Below, in pieces: positions 35,644 to 48,950 of a DNA stretch of 64,000 bases. Numbering within the stretch: the first letter of the stretch is position 1; each line of letters starts with the position of its first letter. The notes beneath the pieces were generated by a model, which searched no databases, was not told where the DNA came from, and saw only the letters and a list, made by a program, of their open reading frames with translations. The DNA is from Lates calcarifer (Eukaryota; Chordata; Actinopteri; Centropomidae), in contig NC_066853.1 in the NCBI RefSeq assembly GCF_001640805.2, positions 25,746,378-25,810,377 on the forward strand. The letters run 5' to 3'. The position numbers and the translations under genes were made by a program.

Positions 35644-38600
35644 ATCTCTGTATTGTCTGCTTCAGTGATGCTTTTAACTGCTGTTCAGTCGCAGGTTGCT
35701 ACATAAAGTCACCATAACACACTACAGCAAGTGTCCATACTTTTTATTTATTGTTGGTCAGTTTTGTTTAATTGTCTGAGTTTTGTCCTTTAATTCTGGT
35801 ACATCTGTAGGAAGGTGTTTGTAGAAAATGATCACAGGCTGAGAGACAGGACTATACACATGAGAACTAATTGTAAATGAAACATAGGCGGGATTGAAAA
35901 AGGGCAGGGAATGGAACAAAATCAGGAAGTAACAACACCAGAGAGGTAACTACAAAGTAGAAAATGACAATGACCCAACAAGAAACACAAGGGAAGGAGC
36001 ACATGCAAACTCCATACAGAAAAGCTCTGGGAGAACCAGCATTCAAGTCGCAAACCTTCTTGCTGTGAGGCAACAGTGCTAACCACTGGACATTTTCATA
36101 TAACTGAACATCTTACACCCAAAATGTCTCTGTATTTTGCAGTATACTGGAGGTTTAAATCTGCTGTCTGAGCCAGAAGTCAAGCAGCAATGATTAATTT
36201 GCCAGAGCTGTAGAGTGATGGAGACAGAGTAGGCTGCAGCAGCAGTATGATGGATCTACAGCGGAAAAACTGAGGAGGAGACTGAGAACAGTTTCTGATG
36301 CTCCAGATAAAAAAAGAAAGTGAGGGCTCAGAGGAGTGATTACACTCTAAAAATGAAAATGATCAGCAGCAAGAACAAATGTGGATTGCAATTACTCTCA
36401 CTGCCAGAGGAGGGAAACAACATTTCTGCACTGCAGCTTTAAATATTTCTAGGAATTTCAAACAAGTCATTTTGACTTGAATGACTGCTGCTGTCTGGAG
36501 GTGTCATGTGTATGAAGAGTTTTCAGGTTTGCATAATTTCTCCATGAAGTGCACAGAGAGAGGAGGAGAGAGAGGCTGTGAGGGGGATATCTGATTATCT
36601 GGCAACACAGATCACTCAGGTAGCCTGCTCTCAGTCCACTGTGGGAAACTGCAGAGTCTCAAGTGTTAATCATAATTGGAAGAATTGATTGTAGAGTGGG
36701 AAAGTGCTGTGAGGCTCCAGACCCTCAGGGGCCCCAAAGGCCAGAGGCTTGTGGTGATCTGATTATTTGAAAATGTGTTCAGGGATCTGCAGGACTGTGA
36801 TAAGAGACTTAAAGGACCATACCACTGTGTTTGCAAGTTTTACTAAGTATATCCACTTTATCTGCGGATTATACAGTTTTTGAATGGATTGTCCTTCTGT
36901 TCCATTGGGAGATAGATACTAAAATCAATTAGTCTCTGGCTCGTTAGTTTCTAACCGTGATGTTATTTAATTGTGAAATGTGATTTAAGTGCAGATTGAT
37001 TTTAAAGGTTACATTGGATTACATCACAATGAAAATATAAGAGTGAAAAATGAAGATTTGCTGTAGAGATAACTCTGTAACAACGAGCAAAGAGCTGCAT
37101 CAGAAAAACACCTCACAACTTGTTTAAAGGTTGGAAACATGTTAATCCTGTAATCATTTTAAGTCCTCAAAAGGTCAGTCATAGTTACTGGTAATTGGCT
37201 GATGCTGGAAAACACTTTCATTGCTGTGGTGTCAAATACTAAGTACATTTAGAAGTACCTTTCTACAAGCTGAGTTGATCCACTGACAGTGAATACGACG
37301 CTGATTGTGTTTGTTCACGTAGAATTTATGTTAGAAATAAACACTGATGGTGCAAAGTATTCAACATGTGTCACAATGCCACATGTAACTAATGTAAAAA
37401 TAACTGTACAACTAATGTAATGTATCACAGAGTAATTGTACTTAATGATTCTAAATGTTCTACATTTGTATTCATATTGTTTATTGATATATAACAGGAT
37501 TCAAAGTTTCACAGCCCTGTTTGACCTGGTGTTTCTGCAGATGACAGATACAGTTAGTATGTATACTGTATATACTATACACATACCACTGTGATCACTG
37601 TGAATTCATCCATCCATCAGCTATGAGCGTTTATCCTCAGGGGGCTGGAGTCACATTTTAACAACTGTGTTACGTCTTTGCTGTTTTCATGAATTCAAAT
37701 TAAAGGCTGAGCTGAACCACAACAGTTGCTGTCTTTAAATGTGCTCCATAATGTGGCTATAATGTTATTCCATAATGTGGGTTTGTTCATGTTATTAGTA
37801 TGGATTTAATTCTCCTCTCCTGCTCTTGGACTTTTCTTTCCCTCTGCCTTCCTCTCATTATTTCCACACCTGCTTTCAGCCATTCCTCTGTGCTCATTCA
37901 TGCTTCTGCACATGCTCAGTGGCGGTCTCCCTCTGTGAGCACCGCCTAGGGCATGATGGGAGATTAATGCATACAAATTGCCTCTGTCGATCCAACCATT
38001 ACTTAAGTTCCAGTGTGGCAGAGAGGAGTCAAATAACTGCTGACAAGAACGACGGCAGCTACAGGCATGAAGAGACGGCTGAATATTGATTTCCCCTGAA
38101 ACTTGTGCATCCTGTCATGACAGCAGCTCCTCAGCAGCCTGGGATTTTAAGTCTACCTCTTATTGTAGGCTACATACACACACCATGTGAAGCCTCCAAT
38201 TACCATGGAAAATATTTGCATAATGATAAGATAAAAATAATACAAAATAGTGATATAACCCAATCCTCAAAATAAGAGATAATAATAATGATGATCATAA
38301 TCATTTTGGTCCTTTAATGATGAGGCAGATTGTCAACAATGACAACAAAACTTTAACTGCAAGAACCATTAGTCAGTTGTATGTTTAATTAAATGTGTGT
38401 CAGGCATCTGTCACACTGAAAAAATAAAAAACCCAAATTCAAGAAGTGTGTTTAGTTGATTATTTGCAATGCAACATTTGATACAATGATTTGTTTGTTT
38501 TTTTGTTTTGTTTTGTTTTTTGATATTTTTTTGTTTGTTTGTTGTTGTTATTTATCAGGCTGCAAACAACCAACCAGAGGAAATCTGATTCACAGTCATT

Positions 38601-39944
38601 ATCTGCATATCTGCCTATTTCCTGATTTTTCTTTCTCGGTTAGATGACGTATGACGATGATGTAAATTTTGTGTCAGAGAAAATTGATTTGTTTATTTAA
38701 AAAAAAAGCTCTTGGATACAAAGTTTAATTTCCCATGGGAAACATTCAAGATATACAAGTCAGATAATCATGTTGGATAAAAGGTTATTAACCAGATTAT
38801 CCAGACAGATTTTACACACGGGCTTCTATTTTTGTGTCACTGAGGCTTTTTCGGTTATCTGACTGAGCAGGTAGTCACAAAATGTGGATGTGGTCATGGA
38901 TCATTGGGATGACAAAAGTGTGCAGTACTATGCAAGGATAATATAACCTTATGATTTTCATGATGTCCAAAGTGAAATCAAAAGTGAATACAACGTAAAA
39001 GAGGCATCATCTGCTGCTGGCAGCTACTGTATTCATATTGGAAAGTGCAGGTCCCAGACAACAGTGAAAGTGTCTGACACCAGGGAAGAGCCCAGTGTTT
39101 GTTTGTCCTTGCGGAAACTAATAAAAGAGATGTGATACAAAATAAGAAAAAGAAAAGCATCCTGTTGCCTCAGTGACTCACTTTAACTTTATGTTTTGTT
39201 GGCATTAGCTTTACTTCACAGACCTTACAGCAGTATGTGTAAAAATAATATTTTTGTCATTGCAATATCTTTTTTCTCCTTTCTACTCATTAAGACCCTT
39301 TAAGCAGAGTTGAAGTGGTGACACTTCACCTGACTGTACTGTCTCTGTAGCAGGTATCTGAAATCATCAGTTCAAAATCAGATTTGTAAGCAATTCTCAT
39401 AAAATCACACACAGTGACACACTAAAAAAAACAAGGATGAGTCTGTGATTTTAGCTTTATTAATAGAAAAAAGTTATTGATGGATAAAAACACTGTACGG
39501 GGATCAGTCTAATTCAGATGGAACTGGTACCAGAGTTTGGATGCTGAATGCAAACATGTACCTGCTGCGTATGTCTATTTCAATGTACACCCTCCCCACA
39601 CCCTACCTTCGGTGTCCAAAGAAAATAGTGCAAACAGAGGCAGAGGATTGTTTCACCTACAGTCCAAGTTAAACTGGGAAGAAGGCAGAGTAGTCTTAGA
39701 AACAGGTGGAGTTTTCTGCATCTTCCACAAGGCACAGTGGTTGTGAGTCACACTGTGCTGTGCCTCCTTTGACTATTAATGTGGTAAAGCAGCGGATTAC
39801 AGAGGTCCATCTTGTGCAGAGGACGGCGCTCTGAGGACACCAGGTGGACACCCACACACAAAGCGAGTGGAGACAGGATCAGTTCCGGTATCTGTACTCA
39901 TCTTTCAGTGTTCCCAGTAAGTCTGTGAGTCCTGTTGTTGCCAC
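35644..39944. other. Intergenic region with nothing recognised
   Basis: No exon or RNA gene was recognised. A TTTTGTTTTGTTTTG-type run lies at 38490-38550. A slightly more GC-rich stretch at 37820-38090 shows no protein similarity. Confidence 0.5.
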
Positions 39945-39952
39945 TTCTGTTC

Positions 39953-40030
39953 AGTTCAATTCAATTGTATTTGTATAGCACCAAATCACAGCACACGCAT
40001 CCAGGCACTTTAAGGGGTAAGGTCCAGACT
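39953..40030 (+). repeat. Interspersed repeat 'TTCAATTCAATT...TTTGTATAGCAC', copy 2
   Basis: TTCAATTCAATTGTATTTGTATAGCACCAAATCACAGCACA...CCAGGCACTTTA matches the order of the copy at 10084-10190. It lies about 200 bp upstream of the candidate RNA gene at 40.2 kb. Confidence 0.65.
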
Positions 40031-40199
40031 TAACAGTGTTGAAGGGAGAAACAGTGAGCACAGTGAGCAGCACCTGGTGACAGTGAAGAGGCAACAGAAC
40101 ACACAAGGTCATTTTTTGCCTCTTTTAACAGATTAATGATTTTAACTTTATAAAATTGCGGCTAGACACAGCCACACACATAATGACTGAAACCAGACA

Positions 40200-42305
40200 G
40201 GTGTGGGAGGAGCAGTCAGCAAAGTTCTTTACAGTTAAACATGAGCTTGAACTGTGTTTTTCTGTCCGGACGGCGCCATGTTGATGATGAAACCTCTCAG
40301 GGTGAGACGGAACTGTCAGAACTCACGTGCTGTTAGAACGGACATGAACGTTCCACGGTTGCCATGGTTTTTTAAAGGTGCATCGTTCAGAACCGATCAT
40401 CTTTCAAACACAAACAAACTGCAGACGACCAGAAAAACGGTTGGCTTTTGATGTGCAGTGGATTCCTTAGAAAAACAGACGATTCCTTCGACTTCGCATC
40501 GCCCCCGAGCAGCTACCTGTCAGCTACTGTCACCGACGAGGAAAGGAGTTTTCCCTGGAAAAAGTTTTTTTTTTTTGTTTTGTTTTGTTTTGTTTTTTTT
40601 AATTAAACCCATGTTGACATTGACTGCTAATATTGGCAGCATTTTCAGCTACCAAATCAAATGAGACTGACTTTGACTGTCTTGACTAAAAGAAGCATAC
40701 AGATAAAAATAATAAAATAAAGGTAAATATATCATGTTATTATCAGATTTAATGTAATGTTGAATGATACCTCTCCTTACCTGATTTCTAAAGCTTTTAA
40801 CTACAACCTGTCAGTCTTCTGTTTTTTATTTAGAAAGATAATAAAAGAGGAGAGAAGAGAGGAGGTGGAGGGCAACATGACATGAAAACCCTCTTGTGGT
40901 AAAGGTAAATATCATTTACTGTATCTAATGTTATGATCAGATTTTATGACATTCATTATTAGAAGTTTTTACCTGTTATTCCCTTTTGATTTTTGCAGAG
41001 AGGAGCAACAGTCTTTTTTGAAAGAGGAAAGGAGAAGACACAATTGAAGAGACTGAGGAAATGAGAAAAGAGAAGACAAAAATCAAAGAGGAGAGGAGGT
41101 GGAGGGCAACATGACATGAAAACCCTCTCCTGTAAAAGGTAAATATCCAGTTATCTCATGTTATTACCAGATTCTAAATTCATTTAGTTCATTATTTTTT
41201 AACTCTTAATCCCCTTTGTCTGTCATTAATTTTTGTAGAGGAGAAAACATGAGGGAAGAGACATGAAGAGATGAGGGGGAAAAAAGTAAAAAGAGGAGAG
41301 GAGGTGAGAGGGCAATATGTAAACCCTCTCATGTAGAAGGTAAATATTTGTTATTATCAGATTTTGTGCAGTGATGAATTATACTTCTGTTTACCTCATT
41401 TCTAAATGTTTTTGTCTTTTCTCTTTCAGAGAGAGGAGAGGAGGTGGAGGGCAATACGAAAAGAAAAACATCACTTTATTTCATATTATCTAAATGACCC
41501 ACATGAATAATCATCTGTTCACATTTACTCACAGACAATGTAACTATTATTCCCTGCATTGCATAGTCTGCATTTTTTAGAAAGAGGAGAGGACACAATT
41601 GAGGAAGAGACTGAGGAGATGAGAAAAGAGAAGAGAAAAATCAGAGTGGAGGAGAGGAGAGGAGGAGGGAGGGCAACATGTTGTGTAAACCTTCTCATGT
41701 AGAAGGTAAATATTTCTTGTTATTATCAGATTTAATGTGATGTTGAATTATACCTCTGTTTACCTGATTTCTAAAGCTTTTAACTACAACCTGTTTGTCT
41801 TCTGTTTTGAGATGATGAAAGAGGAGAGGAGAGGAGGTGGAGGGCATTATGAAGAGTGAACACTCACATATAAAGGCAGGAAGCTAACGTCTCAGTCTGA
41901 AAGCAGCTTTACCTTACATGTAAAAAAAAAAAAAGAAAAGAAAAAAAAGGTTTTCTCTTCTTGTGTTTTCCTTTGCAGCAAAGAACTGTCACTTCACAAA
42001 CTACAAGTGAAGCACGTTTCTCCAAAGAGTTTTGTCATGATCAGACTGTTCAAAAACACATGTTTGAAATACAAAGTGACAACAAAAAGAAATGTCTCAG
42101 TTTGGTTTCTGTGCTTTGTTTTACCACATGGTTTTACTTTTGCAATTGATGCAATATGTCAGAAAATCAGAAGACAGTGTATTTTCATAGTGTTATATTA
42201 TTATATTAGGTACAGATCACCCATTTCCACACTCCAGCTTCAGTTAAATTACTACGCAAAGAGGGGGAAATTATATGATACTAAATAAAACCATTTGAAT
42301 GCATA
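40200..42305 (+). ncRNA. Candidate long non-coding RNA locus made of tandemly duplicated exon-like units
   Basis: A CpG-containing segment (40260-40560) has a YY1-like GGCGCCATGTT and a good donor, AGG|GTGAGA at 40302. It is followed by units that each show an acceptor, a purine-rich GAGGAGAGGAGGTGGAGGGCA segment ending near AAACCCTCTC...AAG, and the donor GTAAATAT. Exon-like segments are 40834-40904, 40999-41138, 41239-41339 and 41581-41705. Units starting at 41430 and 41812 have lost the donor. Successive donors at 40723, 40905, 41139, 41340 and 41706 are about 180-235 bp apart, the last gap being a double step. A terminal segment starts after TTTCCTTTGCAG at 41979 and reaches AATAAA at 42284-42289. 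The 40999-41138 unit is closed in all three frames, so I infer non-coding. A plain minisatellite with chance splice-like words is the main alternative. Confidence 0.5.
40723..41870 (+). repeat. Tandem array of diverged ~180-235 bp units
   Basis: About six diverged copies share GAGAGGAGGTGGAGGGCAA, AAACCCTCTC, GTAAATATxxxxTTATTATCAGATT, a TACCTSATTTCTAAAG segment in several copies, and a pyrimidine run ending in TAG or CAG. The copies at 40723-40830 and 41706-41805 are especially alike (TTATTATCAGATTTAATG, TACCTGATTTCTAAAGC, TTTTAACTACAACCTG), so larger two-unit duplications may have occurred. Confidence 0.85.
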
Positions 42306-42814
42306 GGTAATCATGTAATCTAGTTTTCCAGTTTTTAATATGAGCCCTGTAGCTTCACTAGCGTGGACAAATCCATGCAACTAAATGACTCGCAATGTGT
42401 CTTGTGATTAAATTTATAAAGACTTGTGACTTCATCTGGACTATTTCTGTCAACAGTTTTCACTGGAACTACTTTCTTCCAAAGAAATATAATTTTACCT
42501 GAGGACATTTTACAGCCAATTGTACAACAACATAATGTAACAGAGTTCTTTGTACTGTAGGTTTTACATAAGTAAATGATTTGGGTATTTTGTCCACATA
42601 CTCACAATTTATTACCACAAAGAAGTGATTTAAGTGTATTACAAAGGTTAAATGAAGGTAGTTTTATTTGTTGGAGACACTGTATATAAACACCAAATAT
42701 TCTTATTGTAAAAAGCATCAGTTCTTTATTGAAACTCTAATTTATAGCAATAATCAAGACCTGATAAAAAATTCTGATGTGAGCACATCTGTGTCCCTTT
42801 ATTTTGATGTTGTA

Positions 42815-43270
42815 CCCTGTTTGACCTGTTGCCCTCCAGACAGCACTTCAGGTCAATCAAGTCCCACACCACCAGGCTCACCAACAGTTTCTTCCCCTGG
42901 GCTATTCAGACTGCAAACAAACACTGACCATACCCCCCACCCCCCACCTCACCAACACCACACCTCACACACACACATACACACACACACACACACACAG
43001 ACAGAGCCAAGGACATCCATCACCTGCACCTTAAAGTGTCCTAGACTCTTTGCACAATCGTGTGCTGTTGTGTGTATGTAAATTCTATTTAAAGTAGACA
43101 TTGTAATTTTGTTTGTAATTCTTGTATTTAATTTTTTTTGTATATTGTGTACATTTTCATATTTCTTATTGTATTTAAATTTCTTCTATAGTGCACTGTT
43201 TGTCTTCATGGAGCACCCACAATTTTGTTGTACTTAACTATACAATGACAATAAAGCCTATTCTATTCTC
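42815..43270 (+). mobile_element. 5'-truncated CR1/L2/Rex1-like LINE 3' end
   Basis: One frame from about 42817 reads LLPSRQHFRSIKSHTTRLTN then SFFPWAIQTANKH and a TGA. This is the conserved C-terminus of fish LINE ORF2 proteins and parallels LPSGRRYRSIK in the copy at 24462. An AC microsatellite (42967-42999), an AT-rich 3' UTR and AATAAAGCC near 43250 follow. Everything upstream in the element is missing, as is typical of 5' truncation on insertion. Confidence 0.82.
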
Positions 43271-45225
43271 TACATTATTTAGTGGATAATTCATTTGTTG
43301 CCCGGGGTCAACCCTGGGCATGGTCATGTGCATGTTTTGCAAATAAATTAAGGGACTTGTTAAACTTTGCACATTTGCACAAAAATATTAGTAATTTTGT
43401 GCACATGTCTCTGGACTAGACTGGAGACATGAGGGTTGACTGATGTTGTCTTTTTCTGGGTGACTTTGTCGCATCCAGTCATGGAGCCTCACTGGATTTA
43501 TCCCACTGAACCACCTGAAAAACAAGAGTTGGTGTGAAAGAAAAGTTTACCAATTGAGATAATAACAATGTAAATGTTTCATAAAGCACATATTTCCTCT
43601 GCCTTAGCCATAGTTGATGTTACATTTTAGTTGTGAGCACAGTAAAAATGAATTCCAGTGAACATGCAGCGTCATCTGGGTAGTGAAGACTGAAGTTGTA
43701 GTAGTAGAAAAGACAGCAGCAGGCCTGGACAGAAAAGCTGACTGAATGTCGTCCTAAATGACACACCCCTCAGTGCTGATCTTTCAGTGGTAAAAACAGC
43801 TTCCTGGTGTTTCACCTGAAACTTGACAAAGAAAAACCCATTTCAGCATTGACACCACTGTTGTCACACTAGAAATGATACTATGCCCAGGAAACTGATT
43901 GATAGACAAGCCCTGTTGTTTTAAAATAAGAAATGCATTTTTAATATTATATTGATCATGGACTGATCTGAATTGATGAGTATTTGCTACATGCATTATG
44001 TGTGTATTGTAATGTAAAAAAAACAACAAAAAACGTAACTTACACTTGTAAGAAGGACCAACCCCTCCAGGGTGTCAGAGAAGTGAGCCATCAGCAGTTG
44101 AATGGTGCAGAATGACAGCAGGTTAGGACTCTAAGTTAGAGATAAAACTGAGTCAGTGAATCACATCTATGGAGTTTGTGTTGAAGTATTTCTTGTGCTG
44201 GGAGCTAGTCATTTCACAGCTAACAAAAAGCTAACAAACACACACTGCCAGTGCTTGTAGCAGCACAGAGGAGAGACTTTTACTGTGGCAGGGCACAGTA
44301 AACTATGTGTGTGATGTATATATTATTACAGTCAACCACATTATATGTCCTGTTAGAACATTCCAGACTCAAACGTGGCCATGGACACCATCTACTACTT
44401 TGTAAAATGTCACTGTTGCTTTATTTTTCTTATCATGTTAATTATTATGTCATGTGATACTTTTGTCTATATTAGAACATGTCATTAGTCTATCAGCTCC
44501 CACTCTCCTGGTTTCAGTCCACTAGCTTTTGGAGGCCAGCTGCAGTGATCTGAGGATTTAACTGCAGTGGACCTAAAGGACACAACTCAGAGCAGGAAGA
44601 ACAGCTCCACATGGAAATGACACTTTGAGAATGTGTGAGCTAATGTCCACATATTTGCGGACACATAGTGTGTAAAATACAGGTGTGGTGTGTCAGTATT
44701 GTACATCAGCAAATCCTTGCTCACTCAGATGTCAGTTTATCATTATCATTATCATTGAATGTTCGAAAAAGACACGCTTCACACAGCCCATAACATTTTC
44801 CAAGTTTAATAGTGAAAGAATGAAAAAACACCGAAATGTTTTTGTCGTCACATACAGACCATGATTTGGCACAAAATCCCCCACAGTCCTCTCCGCTAAG
44901 CAAAGTCACAGAGGCACTTTCATCATGAGCAGGCCAACTGTGAGCCAGTGAGCCAATGAAGACACTGCGGAACCTGGAGATCAGAAACACCCACACACAC
45001 ACACACACACCGGGGACTTCAGCAACCAGCTCAGCCTCCCACACATCTCAACTAAAGCTAGGAAAGCAACTAAAACCAGAGAAGAGTGCATCTCTCCTGA
45101 TCTAGGCCAGTGTCTTGAGTGCGGGGGAAGGGGTGGGTGGGGATGAGTGGGTCAGTCCGGAGATTCAGGTGAGATGGACAGTACTGACTTTCCTCTGTGG
45201 CACTCAGCATGGACAGTCCACAGTC
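43271..45225. other. Intergenic region with nothing recognised
   Basis: No frame resembles a known protein. A short (AC)n run lies at 44992-45010. Confidence 0.5.
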
Positions 45226-46448
45226 ATGTTTTATTGTTTTCTTTTATTTAGACAAACCCAAATAAAAGGCACATAAAACATTGCGCATATGTTTACATAA
45301 TTATTCTCAATGGACATACATTTAAAAAAAATGTAGGAATGTTTTACCTTTCTGCTAATCAGAAAGCCTAGCCTTCGTATATACAAAATTACCATTGTTA
45401 ATGTTCTAATACAAAAAGATTTATAAAAGGTTATTTTTCTTGCATGTGTCTGTCATAACTAACATGTCCTCTGAACTAAATGGTTTGTACAAAGATATAC
45501 ATTCATTTGCCTTCACATCTGCCAAATTCATCATACAAACTTCACAGAAAACCAAAAATAAAAATCATCTTGCAAATCATTATTTGGCCAAATAAATGGT
45601 TTGTTTTCACATTAGGTTGGAGTCAAATTAAAAACTTAAACCACATGGTTAAATGTCACTGATACATTTACACGACCTTGACTTAAATAAGGATCTCAAT
45701 TCATGTTTCAAGGTTGTTCCTGAAGGACAATAAAACTTCACAATCATTAGGTTTAAAAAACAAAAACAAAACAAAAACAAAAAGCTAATCACAACATAGT
45801 TTGGTTGCCAGACCTGTGGGGCCCTCGGCAGTCTGAACTGATGAAGGCTTCCTTCACAAAACTCTTCCATCACACAGAACATCTAGAGGAGGAAGCATCA
45901 ACGTGTGGAAAAGTCTTGCAAAGTGTTTCAGGCACACTTGTTTACGGCCACTGGAGAAGGACAAATGACACCACACACTTCCTTTCATCCTAATTTTTTT
46001 TAGTGTTTTGTTTTCATAAAAAGTCACTAGCCTTCTAATAATGGTTGTTGAACTCAAACCTACTCTGGACAAGCTCAGTCATCCACATGCAACATTGGAA
46101 ACCAAAAAAATGTAATAAAAATAAAATAAAATGGGAAATGATTCAATTTCCAAGATCATAATGCCATTCCACATTAGAACATTTCCCTTGGCGGACACAC
46201 TTGACATGCATACAATGAAATTAATGGGCCAAACATCTGGGCTACCAAAATGCAGATGTGGCCAGGTGAGCTGTAAAACAAACACCAATCATTGTCTCAT
46301 TGTTCCATCAAACTGAAATGCCCTTGTTAAGTACCACTCCTCTGTAGTGTGCACATCCTACAGTTTGCTGCAAGTGCTTCAGAGTTCCTGCACCAAAAAA
46401 GGCCCTTAACTACTAACAGGCTTCACATCTGCAAACTAATTCTCTTTC

Positions 46449-46483
46449 TCACACTCTCACACACACACACACACACACACACA

Positions 46484-46550
<67 letters not shown>
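46449..46550. repeat. Long (AC)n microsatellite
   Basis: AC units over about 100 bp, broken once by CTCTCT near 46484-46490. Confidence 0.96.
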
Positions 46551-46552
<2 letters not shown>

Positions 46553-48934
46553 AACTGTGGGACAGTATGCGAGCCTGGTGCAGGAACTGTTGGGGCTGAG
46601 ATCACAAAAGAGACTTGTTAACATGTCTGCTCCTTTGTTCAGTCACTGTCTGTGGGTTTCGTTGTGACAGGCGCAAATCTCAAATCTATTCAAATGGAAC
46701 TCTGGACCTCATGTGTCCTGTAAACTTGTTGTGAATGTGTGCAAGTTTAACAAGTCTCAACTTCAGCCACATCACTTCCCTCACATGGGGACGCGAGGTG
46801 GAGCTGCTGGAAGATATGATTCACTTTCTGCTGCAGTTTTTCTCCCTTTTCTCCACTACCAGAAGATAAAACATTATCCCACTCTGTCTTCACAGGTCAG
46901 CTCACTCTCAATTAAAGCTCCAGTTTGCTTCAAATGAAGTGTTTATCAGATTGTGTAACGGCATCTGAAAACCCCTTTGTGATGTCAGAATGTGGTAAAT
47001 GTTTAACTTTCCACAGTCAATCCAACAATCACATCCACTGTTCACAGTGATGTGCGAGGTGTGTGGAGGCGTGACAGCAGGGGTGGGGGGCCTGAACACT
47101 TTAGACAAATTGAACAATTTTGTGAACAACCAAGTGTGACACCACAAACATCTTCAAAGAGAGGACTGTGATCCCCATCAGGACGATACATGGCAGAGAC
47201 TACACAGAGACTACATGGACACACAGATTTCTGTGAGAGGAATCAGACTGGGGGTTGAAGTAAAGAGGTGAATAGAAGACCTTCCTCGGCTGTGACGTTA
47301 AGCTCTAACAAAGTGTCCACTCTCAGGACCTTTCTTATGTCAGAGAGGCAAGAATTCATACGTTGTCTGATATTCATCTTTAACCGTCATACTGTAACAG
47401 GGCTGGATATTTTGCAATGTGATGACCTGCCCTGTGAACTGAACTTTTTCAGTGGTTCCACAGTCTTGATGATGCTCAAACCAAAAACACCCATCTGATC
47501 TTGAAAAGCAAGTATGAAAATAGACCTGTTGCATAAAGTCATTTATGCAGCAACATATATGCAAATACCCACACAGGGAGAGGTATGGGACTGTAACTTG
47601 TAGTGGCAAAGGTCACATATTTACTTGTCACTGAGTGGACATGGCTGCAACCCCTGTTGTATGTTGCTTGGCAACATGAAGTCTCGTCCCACACATTTTG
47701 CTCTTTCGGGTACACCTGAGCTCTGAGTGGGAAAACAACACCTCCTTTGTGATCACAGCCTCAATTTTCCAGTAAAGATAAATTGTCAGGATTAAAAAAA
47801 TAAAAATACTAATAAAATAAAAATTACAAATAAACAATGAGCTATGCAAGTGAGATCTACAGAGAAACTCCAGATTAAAAAGGAAAAGGCTGGAATTATT
47901 TTGTCTCATTATGATAACTGATACTTTCCCTGAAGAAGCTCTGACCAACAATGAGTTTATCCTGCTGACAGGTCTGATCTGTGTAGCTACAGCCTGATAT
48001 CACTTTTCAAAAACTAATAAACAGAGGAATTCTGTGGCTTTAGTCTGAAGAGTAACACCATGTGGAGCAGATGACATGTACTTGCTGATCTGGGTTTTTG
48101 CTGCTCTTGCAGTTTGACAATCTGAGGGGAATAAACCATACTAAGCTTTCATCTCAACAAATAAGTGTTAACCATTTTAATGGTGCTTTTCAGCCAGCAC
48201 TGAAGTTTTACAGTATTGGAAGCATAAGCTACATCAAGCTGTAGTTTAACAGATGGTTCTTGTCAGTAGGATTTCTTGTTGGTTTTTGGGTTTTATGGGA
48301 TTTGTTGATGATAAAAAGAAACTAACACCAGTCTTATCCTTTCATTAGTTTCTGCTCATTTCTCTGTCCTCTCCAGGATGGACGGCCACATCAGTGGTGA
48401 TATAGTTCTTGCATTGCTAGCCTGTGGTAAGTGGAGAGGTTCACTCTCCCACAGGGAAAAGGCAATAAAATAGTGTTTCATATTTACAAAGAAATGGTCA
48501 GTGTGTAAATTGTTGAACATGGTTTTAAAAGACTATTCTCAGTAACCTTCCTGAGTTTGACTGACAGTGATGGGATCCTACACCTGCTAAAGTAAACCAT
48601 CTACCCAACTGAACATACCACAATAGGTAACTTTGGGACTGCTTTTGTAGCACAGAGTCTAACGAGACACTGTGCCGCTCTTTTGACCTCTACAGTTAAA
48701 AAGTCTTCAGTAATCAAAATTTAAAATCATTTTTGATAATACTGCCATTTTAAGGGCAAAACCTAGGGATCATGCTTTCAGTACGAGACATTTCCTTTGA
48801 GCTGTACCTTCAACTATCATGTCCTGATATAAATACATAGAACAAAATTTCCAAACAAATGTCACAGATAAACTTGTGTAGAATATCCAGCAGTGAGGAG
48901 TGACTGGTTTCCAGCAATTTTAAAATACAGACAT

Positions 48935-48950
48935 GGGGGGGGGGGGGGGG
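48935..48950. repeat. Homopolymer of 16 G
   Basis: An uninterrupted G16 on the + strand. Its length may be unreliable in sequencing. Confidence 0.95.

Noticed and set aside
37826..38089. Possible coding exon in a GC-richer stretch
   Set aside because: The translation shows no family similarity and no acceptor or donor fits the frame.
40723..41870. CRISPR-like array
   Set aside because: The units are diverged, 180-235 bp long, and lie in vertebrate DNA. They carry splice-site words, not short exact repeats with unique spacers.
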